Source: Amoebidium appalachense | Lineage: Eukaryota; Ichthyosporea | Direction: 5' to 3' | DNA: 64,000 nucleotides | Assembly: GCA_963693365.1 (NCBI GenBank) | Contig: CAVNZM010000004.1 | Location: 1,674,001 to 1,738,000 of the forward strand | Shown here: positions 24,082 to 35,340 of the stretch, piece after piece | How positions within the stretch are numbered: position 1 is the stretch's first letter | Layout of the letters: every line of letters starts with the position of its first letter | The notes under the pieces: generated by a model | What the model was told of the DNA's origin: nothing | The model's database searches: none | Seen by the model: only the letters and a program-made list of their open reading frames with translations | Program-made: the position numbers and the translations under genes

Positions 24082-24457
24082 GGGAGGGGGGGAGGGGGGG
24101 CGGGGGGAGGGGGGAGGGGGAAAGAAAGCAAAGGGAAGAGGGTGTGTGTGCATGTGTGGGATGAATGGAGGGGGAAAAAGAGAAGGGCGGGGGGTTGGGG
24201 GGGGGGGGGGGGGGGGGTTGAATGCGGAACACGGTACGAAGTACGCATACACGAAGGACACATTCAAAGGCAAACATTCAAGCATGCAACACCAGCCATG
24301 CGCACAGACAGTATGGGGGGGGTGAGGGGGGGTGAGAGAGGGTGTGTGTCACACGGTGTGTTTGTGTGTGTGTGTTTGTGTGTGTGTGTTTGTGTGGGAT
24401 GAAGGGAGGGGAGGGGAAGCGAAGGGCGGGGAGGGGGGGGGGTAGGGTTGGGTGAGA

Positions 24458-24521
<64 letters not shown>

Positions 24522-24690
24522 AAGAGAAAAAAATTGTGTGGTGGAAACTAATTGACCAAAGTAGAGGAGGAGAGATGGGGGGGGGGGGGGGGGGGGAAGA
24601 AAGCAAAGGAAAGAGGGTGTGTGTGCGTGTGTTGGATGAAAAAAGGGGGGAAAAGAGAAGGGGGGGGGGGGGGGGGGGGGGGGGTGTGAG

Positions 24691-24739
<49 letters not shown>

Positions 24740-25416
24740 ATGAAGGGAGGGGGGAAAGCGAAGGGCGGGGGAGGGGGGGGGAGTGAGAATGGGTGTGTGT
24801 GTATGTGTGTGTGTGCAGGAGGAAGAGTGGGGAGACAGGAACAGGAGAGGACGGGGAAGAAAAACTGAGAGAGATACACAATCTTGCTCTCTCTTTCTCC
24901 CTCCCTCTCTTTATGTTCGTATCTCTCTCAGCACACACACACACACACACAATCTTGCTCTCTTTTTCTCCCTCCCTCCCTTTATGTTCGTGTGTGTGTG
25001 TGTGTGTGCCGGAGGGAGGGAGAGGGAGAGGGGAGGGGGAGGAGAGAAGCGAGAGATGTGGATACAGAGAGACGGAGGGAGGAGGGGGGAGAGAAAGGTG
25101 CACTCGTGCTTAGATAGAGAAGCGTGAAAATGGTGAAGGGAAGGGGGGGAGGGGGGGGGGGGGGGGGAGGGGGGAACCTTGACTCCAATGCTCTTTCCTC
25201 CGTGCAAAAAAAGCCAACATTGGGGATCTTCAGCAACAACCCCCCCCCCCCCCCCCTCCCCCCCCCTACCCCTTCGTCCCCCCCCCCCCCCCCCCTGCCC
25301 CCCGCAAAAATACTCTTCCGCTGTTTAGAGCTGTCAAAAAATGTGTCTCAACACATCACCTCCGCTTGGAGCGGCGGAGCCAGGCGGGGAGGAGGGTTAT
25401 GGGGAGGAGAGAGTGT

Positions 25417-25472
<56 letters not shown>

Positions 25473-25687
25473 GCACGTACTGCCTTGTGGCTGGCTGTTG
25501 ATATGGTCGACCACCTTTGTCACACAGCAGCTGAGTTCCGTGCAGCCTGCGGGGACAGACGCTTAGTGAGCTGTTGAGTTATTAGAAGCCACAGAGAAGG
25601 GTTACAGATAAGGGTTACAGAATGAAAAAGAGTCCCCTTTCCCCCCCTCCCCCCCCCCCCCCCCCCGGCACTCCCTCTATTCTCAAG

Positions 25688-25779
<92 letters not shown>

Positions 25780-26570
25780 AAGAAAAGGGATGAGGGTGTG
25801 TATGTTTGTGTGTGGGATCAAAGGAGGGGCGGGGAAGAGAAGGACGGGGGGACGGGGGAGTGTGAGTGTGTTTGTGTGGGATGAAGGGAGGGGGAGAAAG
25901 AGAAGGGGGGGGGGATGAGAAAGGGTGTGTGTTTGTGTGTTTGTGTGCAGGAGGAAGAGAGGGGAGACAGGAACAGGAGAGGAGGGGGAAGAGAGACAGA
26001 GAGATACGAACAGAAAGAGAGGGGGGGGGAGAAAGAGAGAGAGAGGGAGAGATTGTGTGTGTGTGTGTGTGTGGGACGGAGGGAGAGGGGTGGGGGAGGG
26101 TAGAGAGAAGCGAGAGATGTGGATAGAAAGACACGGAGGGGGGACGTGGGAGAGAGAAGGTGCACTTGTGCTTAGATGGGGAAGCGTGAGAAGGTTGTTG
26201 TAAGCAAAAGTTCAAAGGCGAAGACGCCAAGACCATGAGAAACATTAGGAGCAAGGTTGAAGAGAAGGGGTCCATGCAAGGACGTGAGGGTAAGTCTAGG
26301 TTCTGGGGGAGGAAGGGACAGATGGGGAATGGGGGGAAGAGAAAGAGGAGAGGAAGAGGGGGGGGGGGGGGGGGGGGGGAGGGGGGGGGGGGGGGGGGGG
26401 GGGGTTGGGGCGTTGGTGCGCTGGCAAAATCAACACAAGAAGCAAAAAGCACCTGCACACAGCACGTGACATGCTGGTACGCGCAAACCCACCAAGCTGA
26501 AGAAACAAGAAACGAGATTTTTGTCTACTGCTGCTGTTTCTTGGCAAAAACAAACTCCACCTCAGCAAAC
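24082..26570. repeat. Purine-rich and (GT)n array, copies 2 and 3
   Basis: Repeats of the 22680-23160 block with long (GT)n (24461-24520, 24693-24736, 25691-25778) and G runs (24575, 24661-24684, 25431-25471, 26360-26404). A possible plus-strand donor (GAGG/GTAAGTC) lies at about 26290 after an open purine-rich frame; not enough to call a gene. Confidence 0.75.
24226..24312 (-). repeat. Dispersed poly(C)-ended repeat, inverted partial copy
   Basis: The reverse complement contains CGCATGGCTGGTGTTGCATG, then TTGAATGTTTGCCTTTG, then GTATGCGTACTTCGTAC, CGTGTTCCGCATTCAACC and a C run, matching the SEC13 and leucine-gene intron copies at roughly 85-90%. Confidence 0.8.
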
Positions 26571-26577
26571 GCCCACC

Positions 26578-26749
26578 CTCACACGTACTGACGGTGTGCA
26601 CGCGCTGCGATGAACTTTACGTTCGCTGCAGGCGGGACACTCTCGCGACCGCGTGCATGCTTTCTGTCGCGGCGCCTCGACGGTTCGATAGAGTCCAGTG
26701 TTCGCTGAATGTGTAAGGAAAAATAAGGAGCCATCTCAGTAGGTGGCAG
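26578..26749 (-). mobile_element. MITE-like element, copy 3 (172 bp)
   Basis: Starts CTCACACGTACTGACGGTG and ends CATCTCAGTAGGTGGCAG, the same termini as copies 1 and 2 with a different GC-rich centre. GCCCACC(C) lies immediately on both sides (26571-26578 and 26750-26757), an 8-bp match or 9 with one mismatch. It accounts for most of a minus-strand open frame here, which is therefore not a gene. Confidence 0.7.
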
Positions 26750-26757
26750 GCCCACCC

Positions 26758-27190
26758 GACAAAGCTCTTCTTCATATTCGTTAGCAGGGCGCCAAAACCT
26801 CAGCCAATCAGAAGACTTATTTCTGGTCCTTGCCGTCCCACAATCAAGCTTTCGCATGACTTTGCCATGGACCCTACCCCCCCCTGTAGTCCGGATGATT
26901 CACCATTTTGTGGCGCTTCTCAGATGTTACCCTGTGGTCAAAAAATACATGTTACTTAAGCAAAAACTTAGTTTTGGTAGTCAAAAAAAACTCCCATATA
27001 ATTTTTTTTTGGGTGTTTATGTCTATATTTTTCATGTTACTTAGAGACGTTCGAGAGGTGGTGCGAGCTCCAAACAATGTGAATCAATCTGAAAACAATG
27101 TGAATCAATTCGCGACTTCGAGTCGCGACTCACATGAACGGCCGCGCCAGCCGGGGGGGCCACGTGATCCGACATACCATACTAATTAGT
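26758..27190. other. Intergenic, no gene recognised
   Basis: Mixed sequence with a short tandem word (AACAATGTGAATCAAT twice near 27073-27108) and a CGCGACTCGAAGTCGCG-like palindromic area. Nothing coding is supported. Confidence 0.4.
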
Positions 27191-27249
27191 GACACGTGCA
27201 GCGTGCGAGGCCGGCATGTCATAGTGCCTGCCAAATGAATAGCGTATGT

Positions 27250-27559
27250 CTGTAGGTGTGTGTGTGCGCGCATGTGTGTGAGTGGGTGGGTGGGTGGGTG
27301 GGTGCCGGGTGGGTGGGTGTATGTGTGTGTGCGTGTGTGTGTGTGTGTGTGGCGGTGTGCACATGTGTGTAGGTGTGCGTGTGTGTGTGTGTGTGCGTGT
27401 GTGTGTGTGTGCGTGTGTGCGTGTGTGTCACGGTGTTCGGAGAACGTATGTGTAAGTGTGTGTGTGTGTGTGCGACTATGATGTGTGTGTCAATATGGTG
27501 AACATTGTGTGTGGCACTGCGTGTGTGTGTGTGTGTACATGTGTGCATGTGTGTGCACC

Positions 27560-27618
<59 letters not shown>

Positions 27619-27626
27619 TGTGTCAC

Positions 27627-27682
<56 letters not shown>

Positions 27683-27757
27683 ACATGTGTGTGTATGTAC
27701 ATGTGTGTGTGTGTGTATGTACATGTGTGTGTGTGTGTGTGGGCAACGGTGTGTGTG

Positions 27758-27793
<36 letters not shown>

Positions 27794-27897
27794 ATATGTG
27801 TGTGTATGTGTGTGTATGTGTGTGCACGGCCGGGTGTGTGTGTGTGTACATGTATGTGTGTGTGTGTTTGCGTGTGTGTGTGTGTGTGTGCTGTGTG

Positions 27898-27979
<82 letters not shown>

Positions 27980-28055
27980 CAGTGGGTGTGTGTACATGTG
28001 TGTGTGTGTAACAGTGTGTTGTGTGTGTGTGTGTGTTCGGTGGTTACTGTCACGG
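27250..28055. repeat. Degenerate (GT)n cluster, ~800 bp
   Basis: Long GT tracts broken by GTACAT, GCGC and TGGG words; includes (GGGT)n near 27283-27320. Open frames on both strands are repeat translations. Confidence 0.95.
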
Positions 28056-28679
28056 TTGGGTGATGGCAGTAGCGGGTGTGCGTGTGTGTGTGGTCAAGCG
28101 GTTGTTGTTGTTGTTATTAGAGGGAGGGAGGGAGGGAGGGAGGGGAGGGGAGAGGAGGGGGAGGGGGGGGGAGGGGGGAGGAGGGGGGCAAACGTATGCG
28201 CATACTCAGCCAGGCGAGCTGCATGTTTTGCTGGTTCTTTCCCATGTATTATATAGTGAACAAGTGTCCAAATCTGTAGATTGCCATAATAAATGGTCGG
28301 ACATGCAGGTTTGCGTACACTTGCAATTTCACGTTCAAACGAAATTTTTATTCAATGATACAGTAACTCAGCTTGAAGCTCCTCAGGCTAAATGTCTAAA
28401 CAAAGTTTCACATAGTGTTCCGAAAAATAACTGTGATACTGATACACTCTGATCTTAGCAACACAAGAATATATATTTACAGTAGTAGAAGACCACGAAA
28501 TTTGAACTATTAAGTGTCTTACACTTGAAATTACAACAGTCCCTCTGACGGTTTACTTGGGTATCATAGGCAATCCCCCCCCCCCCCCCCCCCTCCCGAG
28601 CCCCTCCCCCCCCCCCCCCCCCCACCACCACCACCATCATACACCACCACCACACACGCACACACACACACACACAGGG

Positions 28680-28714
<35 letters not shown>

Positions 28715-28731
28715 TACACACACACACACGT

Positions 28732-28771
<40 letters not shown>

Positions 28772-28891
28772 CCCAAAAAAAAAGGGGGGGGGGGGGGTTG
28801 GGGGGTTGGGGGGGGAGGTGAAGAGAAGAACACAAGAAGAACTCTTTGGCAACAGCAAAGCCTGCAAGTGACGTGACTCTAACTTAACCAA
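28056..28891. other. Microsatellites with a short plus-strand open stretch
   Basis: A (GGGA)n region at 28120-28190, an open plus-strand stretch at about 28230-28452 without recognisable homology, then C runs and (CA)n at 28577-28770 and an A/G-run junction at 28776-28800. Confidence 0.4.
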
Positions 28892-29254
28892 TCATTTCAC
28901 ACTGCGACCACCGTGTCTACTGAGGCTCGTAATCTGCCCAGTATTCAGGTGTTTTGATATCCTTGTTCGTGTGCCATATATCGAAGCAGGATTTGGCGTT
29001 TGCCAACTGGACTTGCGCCTGAACGTGTCTAGGCGCCTGTTTTCAATATCGTCTGCTTTGAGTGTTATGTCTACTTGCTTGGAGTCAAAAATACGCCATT
29101 TCCCTGAGAGAGCGGTATCCTCTGTAGCCTCACTGTCTTCTGTACCACTCTGTGTGCTATCGTCGGAAAAAATATTGTCAAAGAAATCCGAGTCAAGTGC
29201 CCCTGCTTCGAACCCCGCACCACTGCCATCACCAAGTTCCATGCCCCCGTCCAT
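28892..29254 (-). CDS. Small acidic-to-basic protein, unknown, single ORF
   Basis: A 120-residue open frame starting at ATGG in a purine -3 context. Residues 1-50 are acidic (DSDFFDNIFSDDSTQSGTED), residues 55-120 basic and Ser/Thr/Arg-rich, ending GGRSVK. The region has normal codon variety and no repeats, unlike its surroundings. No domain is recognised. It might instead be one exon of a larger gene or the N-terminus of a decayed transposase. Confidence 0.45.
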   Translation of the reverse strand: MDGGMELGDGSGAGFEAGALDSDFFDNIFSDDSTQSGTEDSEATEDTALSGKWRIFDSKQVDITLKADDIENRRLDTFRRKSSWQTPNPASIYGTRTRISKHLNTGQITSLSRHGGRSVK

Positions 29255-30131
29255 TCTTTGTGTGCATTGTAAGAGACACCAACTACTGGTATATATCAAG
29301 GAGAAGTGACAATATAGCGGTGCAATTCAATCACGGGTATGGGAAGATGATCTACGTGCAGCTCTTTCAAGGGGCCACGGTGCGTTGCTTTGTTTACAAG
29401 AGCCAAAAAAGGCTACGTCTAAACACCATAGATGGTTTTCCTTTGTGTAACAACCAATGGTTTTCAGTCTTAAGCTTCGAGGGGTGTAAAGCATTGAAAG
29501 TTTAAACTGGTCGACCTTCATCTTTACTCAATAGATGAAACGCTGTTCAGAAGCTCATTATGAGGTAACATATTGCAAGGCAGCACACTTACATCAATCA
29601 GTCGATTGCAAGCATTGATCATTCTATGGGTCGTCGATATCCAACTTTGTGTGCCAGCACGCCCTCGCTGCGCCGCAAAGCCCATACCCAGCCGCGGGGC
29701 TTTGAAAACTATATATGTTTACTTCGCTCTTGCAAAGTTTCGACCCCACCGGGTCATTTATACGGGAAAAAACCCTGTTTTTTGAAGGGGGGTTTGATTC
29801 ATATTTAATGGGAATCACACCCTAATTGACCGATTTTCCTAAATTCCCGGGATACAAGATTGACTCACATTATCAAATTGCATTGGGGTACCGGGAGATG
29901 GGCACCGTGGGTCAGTCTCAGTGGCAGGCTCAGCATCTTTGCGGCCGTAGCAAGGTGTGCTAAGACTTTTGGGCAGCCAATGGAAATGGGATATGCAGGT
30001 AAGTGCTAATGCCCGTTGGTTGGTTCGCTGTCCTCTCAGGTTGAAGTATGGGTTTCCTAGTACGGCATTCTGATTGGCTACAGTGGAACGGATAGGCCTG
30101 CATGGATAGGGGTGCATTGGTCTTGGCCTTA
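29255..30131. other. Intergenic, no gene recognised
   Basis: Unique-looking sequence of balanced composition; no exon chain or repeat is supported. Confidence 0.4.
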
Positions 30132-30183
30132 GGGCCATTGCCATAGTTCTGCACCCAGGCGAGTCCCACCCATCAGGGCATCC
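30132..30183 (-). mobile_element. Fragment of the tRNA-like SINE
   Basis: GGCCATTGCCATAGTTCTGC through CATCAGGGCATCC matches the SINE unit at 8514-8560 except for a short insertion. Confidence 0.75.
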
Positions 30184-30214
30184 CTTATTTATGTAGCTTA
30201 TAATAGGTTACTTA

Positions 30215-30279
30215 AAAGGGGCTGCCTGAGTAGATGTTAAACGTCGTCGCACGTGCGGCAACACGTCAGTACGTGTTAG
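30215..30279 (+). mobile_element. MITE-like element, truncated copy 4
   Basis: Contains CTGAGTAGATGTTAAACGTC, the CGCACGTGCG palindrome and the terminal GTCAGTACGTGTTAG. The other end of the element is absent. As at 8380-8523 it lies beside SINE sequence. Confidence 0.65.
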
Positions 30280-30811
30280 CCAGACACCCCAGATGCTTTT
30301 GGCCCGCTGCTTTAGTAAAACGTTGTTCCCTGTTAGTCTAAAAGCGTAAACAGCATGCAAGTATTTAGTTCACATTATGAGCTAATCTCACGATATCACA
30401 CCACACTGGTGACGTAATTTCCCTATGAACTACTTCACGAAATCGATAGGGCCTCACACTGTTCGTCACCGTGGAGCTCGTTACCGTGCACGGCCGTACC
30501 CGGTGTGTGCTCAGTTGCACCGCGGTCCGCACGAAGAACCAGCATAGCAGGTGCATAGTTCATACTTAGTATCATTGTCTCCCTTTTTGGTAGACCGTAC
30601 TAACCAAGGTTCACGTTTATAAGCGCACACCTGTGTTATCAGAGGTAAACGTGCAAGTCACTTGTGTGTGTGGCAGAGATCTAGAGGGTCGTAGATCTGT
30701 CCCTTTTAAAACTATACCTGTTTGGGCTCTTTCCTGTCCTTTTGGCACTATCCTTTCTTAGTTCTATCAGCGTTTCAATGCAGCAAGATCTCATGTGGAG
30801 CACAAATCACC
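30280..30811 (+). promoter_or_regulatory. Probable upstream region of the ATP-grasp gene
   Basis: About 530 bases without repeats or credible exons between transposon debris and the ligase start. I see no clear TATA box. The frame remains open upstream to 30722, but the ATG at 30812 has the better context (CACCATGTC). Confidence 0.35.
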
Positions 30812-33267
30812 ATGTCCGCACACGTATTTCAGTCTGAGGCCGTGGTGCTTTCTAGCTCCTCCTCAGAGAGTGTTACAGATTCAATCTCACGTGTTCCAGA
30901 CATCCTTAACTCCAGACTACCTCGCAGCCCATGCGAACACGAGACATGCACGCGCACACTTCAAGACACCTTTTCATGGGGAGGAGTTGTGAAAACAAAG
31001 CCGTCTGTTCAGCCTCATACCCCCGACTTCTGCTATGTGGGGAAGACGTTGCTTCTGGTGCTATCTGGGTCTAGCGGCAGACGTGCCCTTCTCGAGAGCA
31101 TACACAGCACAGGAGCACACATCGTGTGCTTTGCGTCAGGTGAAAACTGGGCGAAAGAGTACGTCAGTGAATGGATCGTAGGCTCAACATCAGATCTCCC
31201 CGGTGCTGTCTCCTCCGTAAGAAAGTGGGTGTCAAGGCGCGCAAGAGAACGTGGCTTTTTTTTCAACGAGTCAGACCACGTTCCCAGTGACGATGTTGGT
31301 GTGTTGGGCCCACGGGTGCACGGCGTAGATGGAGTTTTGTGCTATGATGAGTTTGGGCTTGTTACAGCTTCCCTTATAGCCAAGGAACTGGGCTTGCCGT
31401 TCATTTCACACGACACCGTCAACAGTATACGAAACAAATACGCCTTTAGACAAACTTGCTTGCGTAATGGCGTTCCTACACCCCGCTTTCTCTATCTTGG
31501 GGAGGTGCTTGCAACTGGAGATCTTGCTCTGCTTGCACGTCAAGTGAAAAAGGCAGGGTTGAGGTTTCCCTTGGTCGTAAAACCCACAAATGGGGCCGGA
31601 AGTTTTTTCGTCACCCGGGCACAGAACTTTGAGGAGTTGTGTGGGGCCATTGAGGTCTATAGAGTGCAGGCACGGGAGTTTTTGGTGTCGACGTGGGGTA
31701 TGCGGCCGGAGGAGGCAGATGGTCTCTATGCTGAAGGTGTGTGATTGTACTGAGGAAGGAGGGGTGGGGACAGGGAGGTTGGGTCCTGGAGTGAGGTGGG
31801 GTGGGGTGGGGGAGGGGGTGTGGGGGGGGGGGGGGGGGGGAGGGAGGGCAAAGCGGTGAGGGTTAAGGGGGGAAGGAAGGGGGAGGGCTATTGCTTAGGA
31901 GGAAGAACGTGGGTGGACGCAGTTTGGACCAGGGCAAGGTGTTGTATACTTGGGGAAGGGGGGGGTGGAGGTGGGGGTGGGGGTGGGGGGGGGGGGAGGT
32001 GGGGTAAGAATGTGTTCCCGTGCTAGAACACAAAACAAACATGACGGGGGGGGGAGGGGGGGGGGAGGGGAAGAGAGAGGGGGGAGGGGGGATTTGTTTG
32101 TACTTCGAAAGGGATGGGCAAGTCCCGTGGGTGGCGGCTGTAATGGTGGTGGTGGTTGGGGGGGGGGGGGGGGGGGGGGGGGGGAGGGAAGGAGCGGAGG
32201 GGCGGAGGGAGAAAGAGGGGGGGGGGGGGGGGGGGGAGAACAGAGGGGAAAGAGATGAATGATTATTGTGATATAGAATGCATTTCAATGAGTGTGTATG
32301 TGAGTCTATAGGAGATGGCCGGGGCATGACGGGTGGCACAGGTTGGGGATTAGGGTTCTGTCCGGTTCTCGTGGGAATTTTCTGTAGTTCCCGTCTCTTC
32401 CCCCCCCTCCCCCCCCCCCCCCCCCCCCCCCTCCCTGCCCCGGTGCCTGCCACAGAAACCATATCTCTTTGGCCCGTTCTTCGAATTTGCCTCGTCCTTC
32501 AATTTCCCTCCCCTCTCTTCACACATACACATTCATTCACTTGTTTGTTCGTTTGGTTTGTTTGCCCTCGGGGAGGGGGAAGGGGGCACAGTCAATGGTT
32601 TGCTGGTTACTGTCGGGACCTGGGCTCAAGAAACTAAAGAGAGGGGAGTTTCCTGTGTGGGAGTTTGGGGGGGGGGGGATGGCTAGGTGGTTAATTCATG
32701 GGCAGGGCAAGGCCTTATCATTCTTGTGTGGATACTTGTATCAGCTTTTAAGGAAGGGGGTTTGGGGTTTGGTGCAGAGAGTGAAAGGACGTCAGGAAGA
32801 AGGGCACAGGCCGGGGCAGGCCGGGGGGGGGGGGGGGGGGGGGGGGGGGGTTGGAGGGGGTTGAAGGGGGTGGATGGGTTCGGAGAAAGAGCCGAAAGGT
32901 GCTGACGTTGAATTCTTTGCAGAGCTCATCACAGGTACAGAGGTCGACATCGACTGTGTCGTCCAGAACGGAGAGGTCCTATTCCACTCCATTAACGACA
33001 ACAGACCCCCCACACCCCCCTATTTCATGGAGCAAGGGGGGGTTTGTCCCTCGGCGCTCCCAAATTTCGAGCAGAATGCTCTTGTATGCCTTTTGAAAGA
33101 TGTAGTTTCTATGTTTGGTAAGCAGCTAACGGGGTGTTTCCATTTTGAGGCCATGGTTGGCCCGGACGGTGCCGTACCGATTGAGCTGAATCTGAGGATT
33201 GGAGGCGCAGAGACGTTCACTATGGTCAAGACTGCATACGGGGTAAATATTCATCCCCCCCCCCTCC

Positions 33268-33298
<31 letters not shown>

Positions 33299-33631
33299 AC
33301 CCCTCCCCCCCCCCCCCCCCCCCCCCCCCCCCCTATGCATGCATAATGCTGTTGAGCTTTTTGTTTGTTGCAGATGGTTAATTATCTTAAGTCACTTTAT
33401 GGCTGTGGATTTTTTTGCTTTGTAAGTGTGATGCCCGCCAACACTCCCCCTCCCCCCCCAGCACATACACACGTTCTCTGTGCACCACAACCTTTTTAGC
33501 TGTTTCCCTTAACGACCATTGCCATCTTTCCTTTCTTTCAAACCTTCACCCATTCATCCTTTACCTCTTATAACTTGGCGACCCTGGGCTGTGCATTTTT
33601 GATCCCTTGCCTTCGTGACCCATCCCCCGCT

Positions 33632-33662
<31 letters not shown>

Positions 33663-34299
33663 AAAAAGAAAAAACACACACACTTACACACAGACACTGG
33701 GGCGCCGCACGTACACACACACACACACTCTCTCTCTCTCTCTCCCCCCCTCCCTCACCCCCCTCTCTCTCTGTGTGTGTGTGTGTCTTTCTCTCCTGCG
33801 CACTCTGTGTGTGCATGTCCTTTTTCTATGTGCATTACATTATCTGCTGTGTGTTTATTCTTTCTCCCCCCTCCCTCACCCCCCTCTCTCTGTGTGTGTG
33901 TGTGTGTCTTTCTCTCCTGCGCACTCTGTGTGTGCATGTCCTTTTTCTATGTGCATTACATTATCTGCTGTGTGTTTATTCTCGTACTGTGTAGCTAATT
34001 CCAGTCCCCCCTTCCCCCATCACTTTTGCCCTTGAACTGGCCGCTTATTTCGTCCACATGCTTTTCCTCGTCCTTGAACGTTCTGGGTGGTTTAATGTCT
34101 CCTCTTTCTCCCCCCCCCCCCCCCCCCCCCCTCGACCATCGACAGGCCGTTTTTTTTTTTTTTTTTTTTTTTTGGGGGGGGGGGGGGGGGAGGTACAGTG
34201 TTCGAGTGTATGTCTGAAATAGTGGAGTTGTGGTGTTTTTTCCTTCCCGCTTCCCATGGGTGTGATCCATCTTACCCAATAACCTATTTCAATTTGCTC

Positions 34300-34344
<45 letters not shown>

Positions 34345-34802
34345 GTACACACGTACACACACACGTACACACGTACACACGTACACACACACACACGTAC
34401 ACACAAACCCACCCACCCCACACACCCACACACCACACCTATAAACACAAATCGCAACAGGTGAATTTGGGTGTTCAAGCCGTTAACCTCGCCCTTGGCT
34501 TTCCCCTCTCTCGGAGCCACTTCCCCCAGCAACTCATCCAACACACAACGAGCATCAATTTCGTTCCTTCGTGGGAGGGGGCAGGACGAATTGCGGTGCA
34601 AGAGGTAGATGAAGCAGTTTATTCCGATCCCGATTACGCAACTATGCAGCTGTATTATAAGGTCGGCGATGTGATTCGCTGCCCGCCGGATGGTTTTCAG
34701 TATCTTGGGTGGATGGTGGCAAAGGGGGCAACGAAGGAGGAAGCGGAGGAAAATTTGCGGAGGTTGGTAGGTGGGGTGAGGGTTGTGATGGAATCGCCTT
34801 GA
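30812..34802 (+). CDS. ATP-grasp ligase, carnosine-synthase/L-amino-acid-ligase-like
   Basis: Exons 30812-31736, 32923-33242 and 34461-34802 join in frame to 528 residues. Residues about 78-225 look like a pre-ATP-grasp domain (KTLLLVLSGSSGRR; VDGVLCYDEFGLVTASLIAK). The ATP-grasp fold follows: FPLVVKPTNGAGS at 253-264 binds the phosphates, the exon 1/2 joint restores LYAEELITGTEVDID with the adenine-contacting acidic pair, and FHFEAMVG with PIELNLRIGG (about 382-403) carries the Mg-binding Glu and Asn and a catalytic Arg. The C-terminus (VIRCPPDGFQYLGWMVAKG) resembles the closing domain of amino-acid/dipeptide ligases. These enzymes join a carboxylate to an amine using ATP; the actual substrates cannot be read from sequence. 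Introns of 1.2 kb each are full of G and C runs. Alternative: another ATP-grasp carboxylate-amine ligase. Confidence 0.85.
31737..32922. repeat. Intron 1 of the ligase gene, G-run dominated
   Basis: GTGTGT donor and CTTTGCAG acceptor. The intron is G-rich for most of its length (runs at about 31819-31840, 31987-31996, 32158-32184, 32217-32236 and 32822-32850) with one C-rich interval at 32401-32431. Confidence 0.85.
33243..34460. repeat. Intron 2 of the ligase gene, C runs, (CA)n and a 127-bp tandem repeat
   Basis: Contains C runs with (CA)n (33256-33335, 33629-33680), a tandem repeat whose unit starts near 33760 and 33885 (CTCTCTCTGTGTGTGT through CATTATCTGCTGTGTGTTTATTCT), a T-run/G-run junction at 34150-34191 and (CA)n with GTACAC interruptions at 34302-34404. 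Confidence 0.85.
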
Positions 34803-34922
34803 GAATGTTTGGCAAAGGGTGGGTGGGTGGGTGAGGAGAGGAGTGTGTATGTATGTGGGGGGTGTACGGGGAATCCTGTTGTGTTGTACACCAGAGTGTG
34901 ATTTTGGTGGGTGGGTGTGTGT

Positions 34923-34987
<65 letters not shown>
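34803..34987. repeat. 3' flank of ligase gene ending in a 64-base G run
   Basis: G runs uninterrupted from 34923 to 34986, the longest homopolymer in the window. The next base, A at 34987, completes the GGGGA target duplication of the copia element. Confidence 0.95.
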
Positions 34988-35292
34988 TGTCGAACAGGAT
35001 AGCCATCCGGTATGCCCTGCGTTAGCGTAGCACTAGTGATCGGGAATATTCGAGATATTCGGGATAAACTGGTGGATAGGTTCACGATAGATCAGGATAG
35101 ATCTAGAGGAGTCTAGAAGATTCTGTTGGAGTGTTCTGATTGGTAGCGACTAGATCCATAGCGGCGGGTAGACCAATCGGGAATAGTATGTAACATTCCA
35201 GTGAGCCAGACCACAAGTATATAAAGGTCCCGGTGGGCCAGTCAATGTAAGTCAGCAAATAATAAAGTCTCACAGAGAAACCTCTAAGTTAC
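34988..35292 (+). repeat. Copia 5' LTR
   Basis: Starts TGTCGAACAGG. GTATATAAAGG near 35217 is the likely TATA box and CAAATAATAAAG near 35258 the polyadenylation signal. It ends AAGTTAC followed by G where the 3' LTR has A. Confidence 0.95.
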
Positions 35293-35340
35293 GGTTACGG
35301 ACCCAGTACAACGCTACGATCAAGCGACTGTTGAGACAAG

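Noticed and set aside
26579-26857. 92-codon minus-strand ORF
   Set aside because: Most of it is the MITE copy at 26578-26749 with its flanking duplication.
30722-30811. Earlier ATG for the ATP-grasp gene
   Set aside because: Poorer start context and no family resemblance in the added 30 residues; not fully excluded.
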